DNA of 37,522 nucleotides from Verrucomicrobiota bacterium. GTDB lineage: Bacteria > Verrucomicrobiota > Verrucomicrobiia > Opitutales > Opitutaceae. A program made the translations under genes and the position numbers. Positions 7,188-14,900 of the stretch are shown in pieces; the stretch's first letter is position 1, and the number at the start of each line of letters is the position of its first letter. The notes beneath the pieces are model-generated. The model searched no databases. It worked only from the letters and a program-made list of their open reading frames with translations, and had not been told where the DNA came from. The stretch covers positions 1 through 37,522 of the forward strand of contig JAEYWP010000018.1 of assembly GCA_023428905.1 (NCBI GenBank). Direction: 5' to 3'.

Positions 7188-8618
7188 TTAGACGGCGGCG
7201 GGGAGGGATTTGACGTCGAACACCTCGCGGGCGTCCGAGACTTCACCGGTGATCGCGGCGGCAGCCACCATCAGGGGGCTCATCAGGATCGTGCGCCCCG
7301 TGGGGCTGCCCTGGCGTCCCTTGAAGTTGCGGTTGGAGGAGCTGGCACAGAGCTGATCGCCGATCAGCTTGTCCGGGTTCATGGCCAGGCACATCGAGCA
7401 CCCGGCTGCGCGCCACTCAAAGCCGGCTTCGCGCAGGACCTTGTCGATCCCGAGTGATTCACAGATCAGGGCGACGCCCTGGGAGCCGGGGACGGCGATG
7501 GCCTTGACGCCGGGGGCGACCTTCTTGCCCTTGATGTATTTGGCGACCTCCTGGAAGTCGCTCAAGCGCCCGTTGGTGCAGGACCCGAGAAAGGCGACAT
7601 CGATACGCGTGCCCTTGATCGGGGCACCCGGCTTCAGCTTCATGTAGGCGAGTGCTTCTTCGATGGACGCTTTCTCGTCGACGGCGGTGGCCTTGCTGGG
7701 ATCGGGGATGGTTTCGCCGATGCTGATCCCCTGCCCCGGGTTGATGCCCCAGGTCACGGTCGGCGCGATGTCCTCGGCGCGGATATTGAACACGTCGTCG
7801 TAGTGACAGCCCGGATCGGAGGCAAAGGAACGCCAGCGCGCGACCGCCGCATCCCACTCCGCCGCCTTTGGGGCGTACGGACGGCCCTTGAGATAGGCGA
7901 AGGTGGTGTCGTCAGGATTCACATACCCCACGCGGGCGCCGCCCTCGATGGACATGTTACACACCGTCATGCGCTCCTCCATGGTGAAGCCATCGAAGAC
8001 GCTGCCGGCGTATTCGTAGGCAAAACCGGTGCCACCATTCACGCCGAGGGTGCGAATGATGTGGAGGATAACGTCCTTCGCGTAGACGCCCGGACGCAGC
8101 CGGCCGTCGACGTTGATGCGGCGCACCTTGAGACGGCCCAGCGCCATCGTCTGTGTGGCCAGAACGTCGCGGATTTGGGTGGTCCCGATGCCGAAGGCGA
8201 TCGCGCCGAAGGCGCCGTGGGTGGAGGTGTGGGAGTCACCGCAGGCGATGGTCGTACCCGGCTGGGTGATACCCTGCTCGGGGCCGACGATGTGCACGAT
8301 GCCCTGCTTGCCGGTGGCGCGGTCGAAGAAGGTGATGCCGAACTCCTGGCAGTTCTTGCGCAACTCCTTGATCATCGCGTCGGCCAAGGGGTCGGCGTAG
8401 GGCTCCACCAGCTGGTCGGTGGGAACGATGTGGTCCACCGTGGCGAAGGTGCGGTGCGGCATCAGGACCTTCAGGCCGAGGTCGCGCAGCATGCCAAAGG
8501 CCTGCGGGCTGGTCACCTCATGGATGAGGTGCGTGCCGATCAGGAGTTGCGTCTGGCCATTTGCCAGGGTGCGGACGGCATGGGCGTCCCAGACTTTTTG
8601 AAAGAGTGATTTGGCCAT
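7188..8618 (-). CDS. leuC: 3-isopropylmalate dehydratase large subunit
   Basis: A 476-residue aconitase-family enzyme carrying the [4Fe-4S] cluster for the second step of leucine biosynthesis. Signature stretches are CGDSHTSTHGAFGAIAFGIG (about residues 130-150), the cluster cysteines in FLGSCTNGRLSDF and GCSMCLAMNPD, and SSSNRNFKGRQG near the C-terminus. Start ATG 8618 gives the usual MAKSLFQKVWDAH; a longer frame to 8792 would enter the divergent LysR gene. It is first in a leuC-leuD operon whose promoter must lie in the 99-bp gap before the LysR gene, so LysR control is likely. The remaining leucine genes (leuA, leuB) are not in the window. Confidence 0.97.
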   Translation of the reverse strand: MAKSLFQKVWDAHAVRTLANGQTQLLIGTHLIHEVTSPQAFGMLRDLGLKVLMPHRTFATVDHIVPTDQLVEPYADPLADAMIKELRKNCQEFGITFFDRATGKQGIVHIVGPEQGITQPGTTIACGDSHTSTHGAFGAIAFGIGTTQIRDVLATQTMALGRLKVRRINVDGRLRPGVYAKDVILHIIRTLGVNGGTGFAYEYAGSVFDGFTMEERMTVCNMSIEGGARVGYVNPDDTTFAYLKGRPYAPKAAEWDAAVARWRSFASDPGCHYDDVFNIRAEDIAPTVTWGINPGQGISIGETIPDPSKATAVDEKASIEEALAYMKLKPGAPIKGTRIDVAFLGSCTNGRLSDFQEVAKYIKGKKVAPGVKAIAVPGSQGVALICESLGIDKVLREAGFEWRAAGCSMCLAMNPDKLIGDQLCASSSNRNFKGRQGSPTGRTILMSPLMVAAAAITGEVSDAREVFDVKSLPAAV

Positions 8619-8717
8619 GGAAAAGAGGGTAAGGTTTCCGGAAACGGCGGGAGCCGTCAACGCCCTGATCTTACCCGACCCTTGCGTTGCCGAAAAATAC
8701 TTGTTTCGTCTGCATTG
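8619..8717. promoter_or_regulatory. Divergent leuC/LysR promoter region with palindrome
   Basis: This 99-bp gap separates leuC from the divergent LysR gene. It contains the perfect 12-bp palindrome GTTTCCGGAAAC at 8634-8645, 16-27 bp before the leuC start, and a wider inverted pair CAACGC (8658-8663) / GCGTTG (8684-8689). Both are candidate binding sites for the neighbouring LysR protein. A leuC minus-10 box resembling TAAGAT lies near 8668-8673; no convincing minus-35 box was found. Confidence 0.45.
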
Positions 8718-9647
8718 ATGCCTCGCGAGTATCAATTTCCGTATGAGTTGCGGCACCTCGTCTATTTCCTGGAGGTCGCCCGGCAGCTCCACTTCAGGAG
8801 GGCAGCGGAGGCGCTTTCGGTCGCGCAGCCCGCGCTCAGCCGTCAGATTGCGCAGTTGGAGAAGTCCCTGGGGTCACAGCTCTTTGTGCGTACCCAGCGA
8901 CGGGTGGAACTGACCCCCGCCGGGCGTGCGTTTGCGGACCGGATCGAGCCCTTGCTCAAGTCGCTCGCGGGCGCCGCGCACGAGCTCCAGGCATTGACCG
9001 AGGGGCAAAGCGGCCATGTGCGCGTGGCCTTTACCGGTCTCGCCATGGCCACGGTCCTCCCGGGAATCCTGCGGGAGTTCAACCGGCGGTTTCCGGGAAT
9101 CCGGGTGGAGTTAAATGAATCCCCCACCTCGGCTCAACGTGCGGCCTTGCTGGCGGGCGATCTGGGCTGCGGTTTTTTTCACCCGGATGCGGAAACCCCG
9201 GGGCTGAAGACGCGGTTGCTCCTTCGGGAGCGAAACGGCGTGCTGCTGCCGGCTGACCACCCGCTGGCAAGCCGGGCTCGTCTCCGGCTAAAGGATCTCG
9301 CAAACACGCCTTTTGTGCTCTTTCCGCGGTCCCACAATCCGGGCTTTTACGACCGCATCCTCACCGCCTGTGCGCAGGCGGGCATGACACCGCGGATTGC
9401 GGAGGAGGTGTGGCCGCGCGCCAATGGCATCGGCCTGGTACGCGCGGGCATCGGCGCGACCTTCATTACGCCCTCCGAGGCGCGGCATGTGCCGCCTGAC
9501 GTGTTGTTCCGACCTCTCGTCGGCCACGCGCCAGAGAGCCGTCTGGTGCTCGGTTGGAGGGCCGGCACGCCGCCCGACCCGGCCCTCGCCGCGTTCCTCA
9601 GCGTGGCGGAAGAAAAAGGCGAAGAAGGGATCATTGGCGATTCATGA
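8718..9647 (+). CDS. LysR family transcriptional regulator
   Basis: A 309-residue LysR-type regulator. The winged helix-turn-helix at about 8-66 is classical (LRHLVYFLEVARQLHFRRAA ... AQPALSRQIAQLEKSLG), and an effector-binding periplasmic-binding-protein fold covers about 95-300. The start is set at ATG 8718, giving MPREYQF just before the DNA-binding domain; an upstream in-frame codon at 8682 is less likely. It diverges from leuCD over 99 bp, the usual layout for a LysR regulator and its target, so it probably responds to a leucine-pathway or related metabolite. The effector is not predictable from sequence, and it could also control distant genes. Confidence 0.93.
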   Translation: MPREYQFPYELRHLVYFLEVARQLHFRRAAEALSVAQPALSRQIAQLEKSLGSQLFVRTQRRVELTPAGRAFADRIEPLLKSLAGAAHELQALTEGQSGHVRVAFTGLAMATVLPGILREFNRRFPGIRVELNESPTSAQRAALLAGDLGCGFFHPDAETPGLKTRLLLRERNGVLLPADHPLASRARLRLKDLANTPFVLFPRSHNPGFYDRILTACAQAGMTPRIAEEVWPRANGIGLVRAGIGATFITPSEARHVPPDVLFRPLVGHAPESRLVLGWRAGTPPDPALAAFLSVAEEKGEEGIIGDS

Positions 9648-10007
9648 TACTTGATTCGTGATTCTTGATTTTGGGACGGACGTATTGGGGGATGCGTTAC
9701 GGAGGGGGCGCTCGCACGGCGCGCCGAGCAAGGGGGGCGGCGTCCAAGGCGCGGGGTGAGGGCACCCCGCCTACAACAGGAGGGTGGTCATTGGTCATTG
9801 GTCATTGGTCACTCGCGCGCGTTGGGCGCGCGCCATTCCGGCGCGGAGCGCCGGCGCTTCCTTACCAAACTGTAATCTTCGACAGCCGTTTTTTGCTTGC
9901 GGCGGGATGGGTGGGATTTGTTAGCAGCTAGCCTTCCCTTCCCCATCGAGCGACGGCCGCCCCGGACGTCCCGGAGGAACGGTTCTAACTCTGCCTGCTT
10001 TGTCTCC
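9648..10007. repeat. Repeat-rich intergenic region (360 bp)
   Basis: No credible gene is seen here. After the LysR stop there are overlapping copies of a short word of the type TTGATTC/TGATTCTTGAT (about 9640-9672). Later comes a 7-base tandem repeat, GGTCATT three times plus a variant copy (9786-9812), then dense GC palindromes such as GCGCGCGC and CGGCGCGGAGCGCCGG (about 9813-9860). The last 100 bp presumably carry the promoter of the ABC operon, but no clear box stands out. Confidence 0.6.
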
Positions 10008-10730
10008 ATGATTGAAGTCAAAGGTCTGGTGAAACACTACGGCGCAAAACGCGCAGTCGACGGCGTATCCTTCTCCGTGCGACGCGGTGATATCCTCGGT
10101 TTCCTCGGCCCCAATGGCGCCGGGAAGTCCACCACGATGAAGATGATCACCGGTTTCCTGCGGCCCACCGACGGCACCGCGTGGGTCGACGGGCACGACG
10201 TCACCGTCGACCCGGTGGCAGTCAAAGCGAAGATCGGCTACCTTCCGGAGAGCGCGCCCGCCTATGGCGAGATGACCGTGGAGGAATTCCTCACCTTCAT
10301 CGCCGAATGCCGCTCGCTGCGCGACACCGGCGCGCGGGATGCAGCGGTGAACCGCGCCATCCAGCTCACGCATCTCGCTCCGGTGCGGCGCCAGACAATT
10401 GAGACGCTCTCGAAGGGCTACAAGCAGCGGGTCGGTTTTGCCCAGGCCCTGCTGCACAACCCGCCCGTCCTGGTGCTGGATGAACCGACGGATGGTCTCG
10501 ACCCAAACCAGAAGAACGAGGTCCGTTCGCTGATCAAAAGCATGGCGGCGGAAAAGGCCGTCATCCTCTCCACCCACATCCTCGAGGAGGTGGATGCGAT
10601 CTGCACCCGGGTCATTATCATATCCCAAGGCCGGGTGGTGGCCGATGAAACCCCTGCCCAGCTGCGCGCCCGAAAGCCGGGCGCCCGCCTGGACGAGATT
10701 TTCCGCGAACTGACCCTCAGCGACGTCTGA
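10008..10730 (+). CDS. ABC transporter ATP-binding protein (GldA/CcmA-like)
   Basis: A 240-residue ABC ATPase that powers the ABC-2 permease encoded next. Motifs in order are Walker A GPNGAGKST (about 35-43), the Q-loop region, the signature replaced by LSKGYKQRVGFAQALL (about 135-150), Walker B VLVLDEPTDGLDPNQ (about 157-170) and the switch His in LSTHILEE. The signature reads LSKGY instead of LSGGQ, common in this subfamily (GldA, NatA-like). It opens a four-gene operon with the permease, a GldG-like protein and a DUF4340 protein. ATG 10008 is the start because homologues begin MIEVKGL. The leader is pyrimidine-rich (tttgtctcc). Confidence 0.95.
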   Translation: MIEVKGLVKHYGAKRAVDGVSFSVRRGDILGFLGPNGAGKSTTMKMITGFLRPTDGTAWVDGHDVTVDPVAVKAKIGYLPESAPAYGEMTVEEFLTFIAECRSLRDTGARDAAVNRAIQLTHLAPVRRQTIETLSKGYKQRVGFAQALLHNPPVLVLDEPTDGLDPNQKNEVRSLIKSMAAEKAVILSTHILEEVDAICTRVIIISQGRVVADETPAQLRARKPGARLDEIFRELTLSDV

Positions 10731-10764
10731 GCCCGCGCCCAGCAACGCCCGTATCCGTTCCGCC

Positions 10765-11490
10765 ATGTCACAAGTTTCCCCCGTCTTCAAACGCGAGTTT
10801 CTCGGCTACTTCCGGTCGCCGGTCGCCTACGTTTTCCTCATCGCCTTCCTCGTCCTCTCGGTTGCCCTCGCTTTCTCCCGCTACGGCGCGTTCTACCGGG
10901 CGGGCCAGGCGACACTCGAGGGCTACTTCCAGTTCTTCCCCTGGCTCTTTCTTTTCCTCGTGCCTGCCGTGGGAATGCGGCTCTGGAGTGAGGAGAAACG
11001 CTCCGGCACGGTTGAACTGCTTTTCACCCTCCCGCTGACCACCCTGGACTGCGTGCTCGGTAAGTTTCTTGCGGCGTGGGCCTTCCTCACTGTCGCGATC
11101 CTGATGAGCTTTCCCATGGTGATCACGGTCGCATTTCTGGGTGATCCCGACTGGGGTGTGATGGCCGCGACGTACACCGGGGCGATCCTGATGGCGGGCG
11201 GCTACCTGGGGGTGTGTTGTCTCACGTCGGCGCTGACCAAAAACCAGGTGATCAGTTTTGTGCTCAGCTTTCTGGCCTGCGCACTGCTGGTTTTTCTCGG
11301 GCTGAGCGCGCTCGGCGAGTTCCTCACCGCTCTCTTCCCCACTGCGGTGGTGGATGCGATTTCGAACTTCAGCTTCATGACACATTTTGAGGCGTTTACC
11401 CGCGGGATCATCGATCCCAAGGACGTGGCGTTCTTTCTCTCGCTGATCGGCTTCACCCTCTTCCTCAACGTTGTTGCGCTGGAGCGCTGA
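10765..11490 (+). CDS. ABC-2 type permease (GldF-like)
   Basis: A 241-residue integral membrane protein with about six transmembrane helices. It begins PVFKREFLGYFRSPVAYVFL, the typical opening of GldF-type permeases, and has the conserved block MRLWSEEKRSGTVELLFTLPLT between helices 2 and 3. It is the membrane half of the transporter powered by the preceding ATPase (34 bp upstream), with the GldG-like gene 17 bp downstream. In Bacteroidetes GldAFG is linked to gliding; in other phyla related sets exist without gliding, and the cargo is unknown. Confidence 0.93.
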   Translation: MSQVSPVFKREFLGYFRSPVAYVFLIAFLVLSVALAFSRYGAFYRAGQATLEGYFQFFPWLFLFLVPAVGMRLWSEEKRSGTVELLFTLPLTTLDCVLGKFLAAWAFLTVAILMSFPMVITVAFLGDPDWGVMAATYTGAILMAGGYLGVCCLTSALTKNQVISFVLSFLACALLVFLGLSALGEFLTALFPTAVVDAISNFSFMTHFEAFTRGIIDPKDVAFFLSLIGFTLFLNVVALER

Positions 11491-11507
11491 CCCTGCGCCG
11501 CAGACCC

Positions 11508-13385
11508 ATGAAACTCGGAAGCAAACTCACCGCCGTCGTCCTCCTTTTCGTCGGCCTGGTCCTAGTCAACTACCTCGCGTCGTCCCTGCCGGTGCGTATC
11601 GATGCCACCGCCGACGACATCTACACCCTCTCGCCCGGCACCAAGGCGCTCCTCGGCAAGCTGGAGGAACCGGTCGAACTGGAGTTCTATTTCACCAAGA
11701 GCCTTGAGAACCTGCCGATCGCGTACAAAAACTTCGCGACCCGCGTGCAGGAAATGTTGCGCCAGTATGTGCGCGCTTCCGGCGGGCGCGTGCAACTGAC
11801 GGTGCTCGATCCCAAGCCCGACACCCCGGAGGAGGAACGGGCGACCGCCGCCGGACTCAGCCCGCAGATGCTTCCCACAGGGGAACGGGTGTATTTCGGC
11901 GTCGTGGCGACCCAGGCAGACCAGCAGAAGACGATCGCAGCCTTCACCCCGCAGCGTGAGCAGTTTCTCGAGTATGACCTCTCGCAGCTGATCCACACCG
12001 TCCAGCAGGTGGAGAAGAAGAAGCTCGGGCTGCTCACCAGCCTCCCCCTGCGCGGGAGTCCGGCCAACCCCATGATGATGATGCGCCAGCCGCAGGCCGA
12101 GCCCCAGTTTGTGATGAGCGAGTGGGAGCGGACCTTCGAGATCGTCACGGTGGAAGGAGCGGCCTCCACCCTCCCCTCCGACCTGGATGCGTTGGCGATC
12201 ATTCACCCGCAAGGTGTGTCACCGGCACTTCACTACGCGATCGACCAGTTCATCCTGTCCGGAAAGCCGGTCTTTATCGCGGTTGACCCCGCCTCGCAGC
12301 ACTTCAAGCGCCAGGGCGGGCAGATGGCGATGTTCGGCGGGCCGCAGCCGAATGTATCCAGTGATCTCCCCGACCTCTTCAAGGCCTACGGCATCACCTA
12401 CAACCCACAGATGATCGTCGGTGACCTGGAAAACGCCGCCCAAGTTGCCACCGGTGATGGTCAGGTCGTCCGCTATCCCATTTGGCTCTGGCTGACCCAG
12501 GACAACGTCGACGCCCGGGCGCTGCCCACGGGGCAACTGGAAAAGCTTTGGTTCATCGAGGCCGGCAGCCTATCTGTCACTGCCAAGGAGGGAGTCACCG
12601 TCACACCCTTGGTCGAGACTTCGCCGCAGAGTGGCGAGCTGGCGGCAGCCGCAATCGGCTTCGCACAACCGGAGGAAGTGACCCGTCAGGTGAAGCCGAC
12701 CGGCAAACGCACGCTGGCAGTGCTGATGCAGGGCCGGTTGCCATCCGCATTCCCCAATGGCGCTCCGAAGGAGGCGACACCGGCGGACCCGAAGGACAAG
12801 CCCGAGAGTGCGGCCCCGACGCCGAACCACCTCTCGGAGTCAAAGGAAACCTCCACCCTGATCGTCGTCACGGACAGCGACTTCCTTCTCGACGACTACA
12901 GTGTGCGCCGCATCCGTATCCCCGGTCTGAATGCGGCGGAGCCTCTCAACGACAACCTTTCCTTCGGCAGCAATGCCCTGGAGTTCCTGGCGGGTTCGGA
13001 GGACCTGATCACCATCCGTGGCAAAGGAAGTTCCGACCGTCCCTTCACGGTGGTGAAGGCAATGGAGGTCCGCGCCAGCCAGCGTTACCAGGAACGCCTG
13101 GCGGAACTCGACGCCAACCTCGCCGAGGTGCAGCGTCAGTTGACCGAACTGCAGGGTCGGAAAACCGAGGGCAACCGCCTGGTGGCCTCGCCTGAGGTCA
13201 GCAAGGCGATAGAAGATTTCAGGCAGAAACAGGTGCAGATCAGTGCCGAGCGCCGGCAGATTCGGAAGGCGCTGCGCGAAGAAATTGAGTCCCTCGGCAA
13301 CCTCCTGCTCGCGGCCAACCTGCTGGCCAGCCCGCTGCTGCTAGTCGGGCTCGGACTCTGGTACAACCGCCGCCGCAAAGCCTGA
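11508..13385 (+). CDS. GldG-like ABC transporter auxiliary protein
   Basis: A 625-residue membrane-anchored periplasmic protein. An N-terminal helix (about 6-28) is followed by the family opening DATADDIYTLSPGTKALLGK. A large extracytoplasmic region of the ABC_transp_aux type comes next, with VQLTVLDPKPDTPEEE near 95-112 and YDLSQLIHTVQQVEKKKLG near 150-170. A charged coiled coil (about 520-595) precedes a C-terminal helix (NLLLAANLLASPLLLVGLGLWY) and a basic tail. A Met-rich patch (MMMM at about 185-190) and a linker rich in Pro, Ala and Lys (about 415-445) are odd local features. It sits between permease and DUF4340 genes, so it is probably the periplasmic module of this transporter. Confidence 0.88.
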   Translation: MKLGSKLTAVVLLFVGLVLVNYLASSLPVRIDATADDIYTLSPGTKALLGKLEEPVELEFYFTKSLENLPIAYKNFATRVQEMLRQYVRASGGRVQLTVLDPKPDTPEEERATAAGLSPQMLPTGERVYFGVVATQADQQKTIAAFTPQREQFLEYDLSQLIHTVQQVEKKKLGLLTSLPLRGSPANPMMMMRQPQAEPQFVMSEWERTFEIVTVEGAASTLPSDLDALAIIHPQGVSPALHYAIDQFILSGKPVFIAVDPASQHFKRQGGQMAMFGGPQPNVSSDLPDLFKAYGITYNPQMIVGDLENAAQVATGDGQVVRYPIWLWLTQDNVDARALPTGQLEKLWFIEAGSLSVTAKEGVTVTPLVETSPQSGELAAAAIGFAQPEEVTRQVKPTGKRTLAVLMQGRLPSAFPNGAPKEATPADPKDKPESAAPTPNHLSESKETSTLIVVTDSDFLLDDYSVRRIRIPGLNAAEPLNDNLSFGSNALEFLAGSEDLITIRGKGSSDRPFTVVKAMEVRASQRYQERLAELDANLAEVQRQLTELQGRKTEGNRLVASPEVSKAIEDFRQKQVQISAERRQIRKALREEIESLGNLLLAANLLASPLLLVGLGLWYNRRRKA

Positions 13386-13397
13386 AGCTCGCCCGTC

Positions 13398-14618
13398 ATG
13401 AAACTGAAGACCCTCGCCCTCGTTGTTGCGGTCCTGGCGGTCGCCTCGGCCGTCGTGTTTTATGCCAACCGGCCCGCTCCCCGGGCCTCTGACGACCCCC
13501 GGGTGGGAAAACCCCTCCTCGATCCGGCAGCAGCTGAGAACGTCGCCACGGTCACGGTGGAGGGCAGTGGCAAGTCCGCAGTCTTGGCCCGCCAGGACGG
13601 CGGCACCTGGCGTGTCACCAACTATCACGATTTTCCGGCGGACATGGCCAAGCTCGCCACCCTGATGGGCGAGGTGACTGGCGCGAAGATCGAGCAGTTT
13701 GTCACCGGCAGGCCGGAAAAGCTCGCGCGACTGGAGTTCAAGGACACGCGTATCCAGATGGGCGCGACCGGCGCGGGGGACCTGCTCTCCCTGACGCTCG
13801 GACGCAACGCGGACGCCGGCGGTCGTCTTGTGCGTTTTGGAGACGAACCCAAGGCCTACCGCGCGGGACTAAACGCGTTCCTCGACGCCGAACCCAAAAA
13901 CTGGGTGCAGTCGTCACTCGTGCCTTTGAAAGCGGATGACGTCGCCCGGGTGGAACTCCGTTTTTCGGACGGAGGGCCGGTCATCGTCACGCGCGCGAAG
14001 AAGGAGGATGCGTTTACAGCGGAGAACCCGCCGGAAGGCCGGCAGCTGGACGCCGGCAAGCTCAACGCATTGCTGTCGAGCCTTACGGCATTGCGGTTCA
14101 CGGAAACGGCGGACCCCGGCGATGCCCGGGTGCAGGAGGCCCGCGCACATGCCCGCGTTGCGGTGCTCACCACCTTCGACGGAAAGACCGTGACCGTGAG
14201 CCTCGGACGTAAACCCGAGGAAAAGCGCCTCAAACCACCCGCGCCGAAGACCGATGGCAGCACAGGACCTGCGTCACTTGGCTCCGTGGCGGACCTTTCC
14301 CAGCCCAACCCGGCGGCGTCCGCAAACGGGGAAACTGCTGTGCCGGAAAGGCTCGCCCCGGAGATGGAGACCATTCCGGCCGGCCCGGTGTTTGCCACGG
14401 TGCACCATTCGGACGCGGACGCACCCATTAATGCGATGATGGGCAAACGCGCCTTCGAAGTGTATGAATGGGCGTTCAGCAGCTTCCCGGCAACGCGCGA
14501 CGAACTCTTCACGGCGAAGCCAGCTGAGATTCCAGCCGCGCCGTCGGCCACCACGCCTGCCGGCCCAGCTGCGGCGTCAGAGCCTTCCGCGAAGGAGACA
14601 CCTTCCGGAGACAAGTAG
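13398..14618 (+). CDS. DUF4340 domain-containing protein
   Basis: A 406-residue protein with an N-terminal membrane anchor or uncleaved signal (LALVVAVLAVASAVVFYANR), so it sits on the outer face of the inner membrane. The DUF4340-type body spans about 50-270, with repeated patterns such as GGTWRVTNYHDFPADMAKL and YRAGLNAFLDAEPKNWVQSSLV. The last 40 residues are low-complexity Ala, Pro, Ser and Thr. DUF4340 proteins commonly follow GldG-like genes, and this one starts 12 bp after its neighbour. Its function is unknown; by context it is the fourth part of the ABC system. The gene is followed by a 9-base G run (about 14633-14641). Confidence 0.88.
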   Translation: MKLKTLALVVAVLAVASAVVFYANRPAPRASDDPRVGKPLLDPAAAENVATVTVEGSGKSAVLARQDGGTWRVTNYHDFPADMAKLATLMGEVTGAKIEQFVTGRPEKLARLEFKDTRIQMGATGAGDLLSLTLGRNADAGGRLVRFGDEPKAYRAGLNAFLDAEPKNWVQSSLVPLKADDVARVELRFSDGGPVIVTRAKKEDAFTAENPPEGRQLDAGKLNALLSSLTALRFTETADPGDARVQEARAHARVAVLTTFDGKTVTVSLGRKPEEKRLKPPAPKTDGSTGPASLGSVADLSQPNPAASANGETAVPERLAPEMETIPAGPVFATVHHSDADAPINAMMGKRAFEVYEWAFSSFPATRDELFTAKPAEIPAAPSATTPAGPAAASEPSAKETPSGDK

Positions 14619-14703
14619 AGGGCGTTCGGCGAGGGGGGGGGGAAGCCGGGGAAACGACCACACGATCTCGCTGTTGGCTTCCCAGACCGAAACCCGAGCC
14701 GTG

Positions 14704-14804
14704 CGGTCACGCGAAGGACGCGAAGAACAGGCAGACGGACGTTTGAGAAGGGAGCCATTTCGAAGGGCTCCCTCTTCGCATGCTTCGCGCTCTTCGCGTG
14801 ACCG
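14704..14804. repeat. Nested inverted-repeat element
   Basis: Arms of 22 bp (14704-14725 and 14783-14804) match at 20 positions as inverted copies, starting CGGTCACGCGAAG. Inside lies a second stem, GGGAGCC (14750-14756) with GGCTCCC (14766-14772). The word resembling ACGCGAAGGACGCGAAG is a familiar dispersed bacterial intergenic repeat. The element lies in the gap between the DUF4340 gene and metF, and might be transcribed as a long hairpin. No coding sequence is seen in the rest of the gap (14619-14870). Confidence 0.65.
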
Positions 14805-14870
14805 GCTGCCCTTCTGCCGATGCCACGCCTGCAGCTTCCGCCGCGCAGCCGAAGGTTCTCCTTTACTTCA

Positions 14871-14896
14871 TATCAACGAATCCGCATGCGTTGATA
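14871..14896. promoter_or_regulatory. metF: Dyad operator candidate directly before metF
   Basis: TATCAACG (14871-14878) and CGTTGATA (14889-14896) form an exact 8-bp inverted repeat with a 10-bp spacer, ending 4 bp before the metF ATG. A dimeric regulator bound here would cover the ribosome-binding zone or transcript start. ArsR-family sulfur/SAH regulators use AT-rich dyads of this general kind, but no regulator gene is nearby. Confidence 0.5.
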
Positions 14897-14900
14897 CGTC

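Noticed and set aside
9665..9931. Small plus-strand frame in the repeat-rich gap before the ABC operon
   Set aside because: Its sequence is made from the tandem and palindromic repeats (SLVIGHWSLA), so it is very unlikely to be coding.
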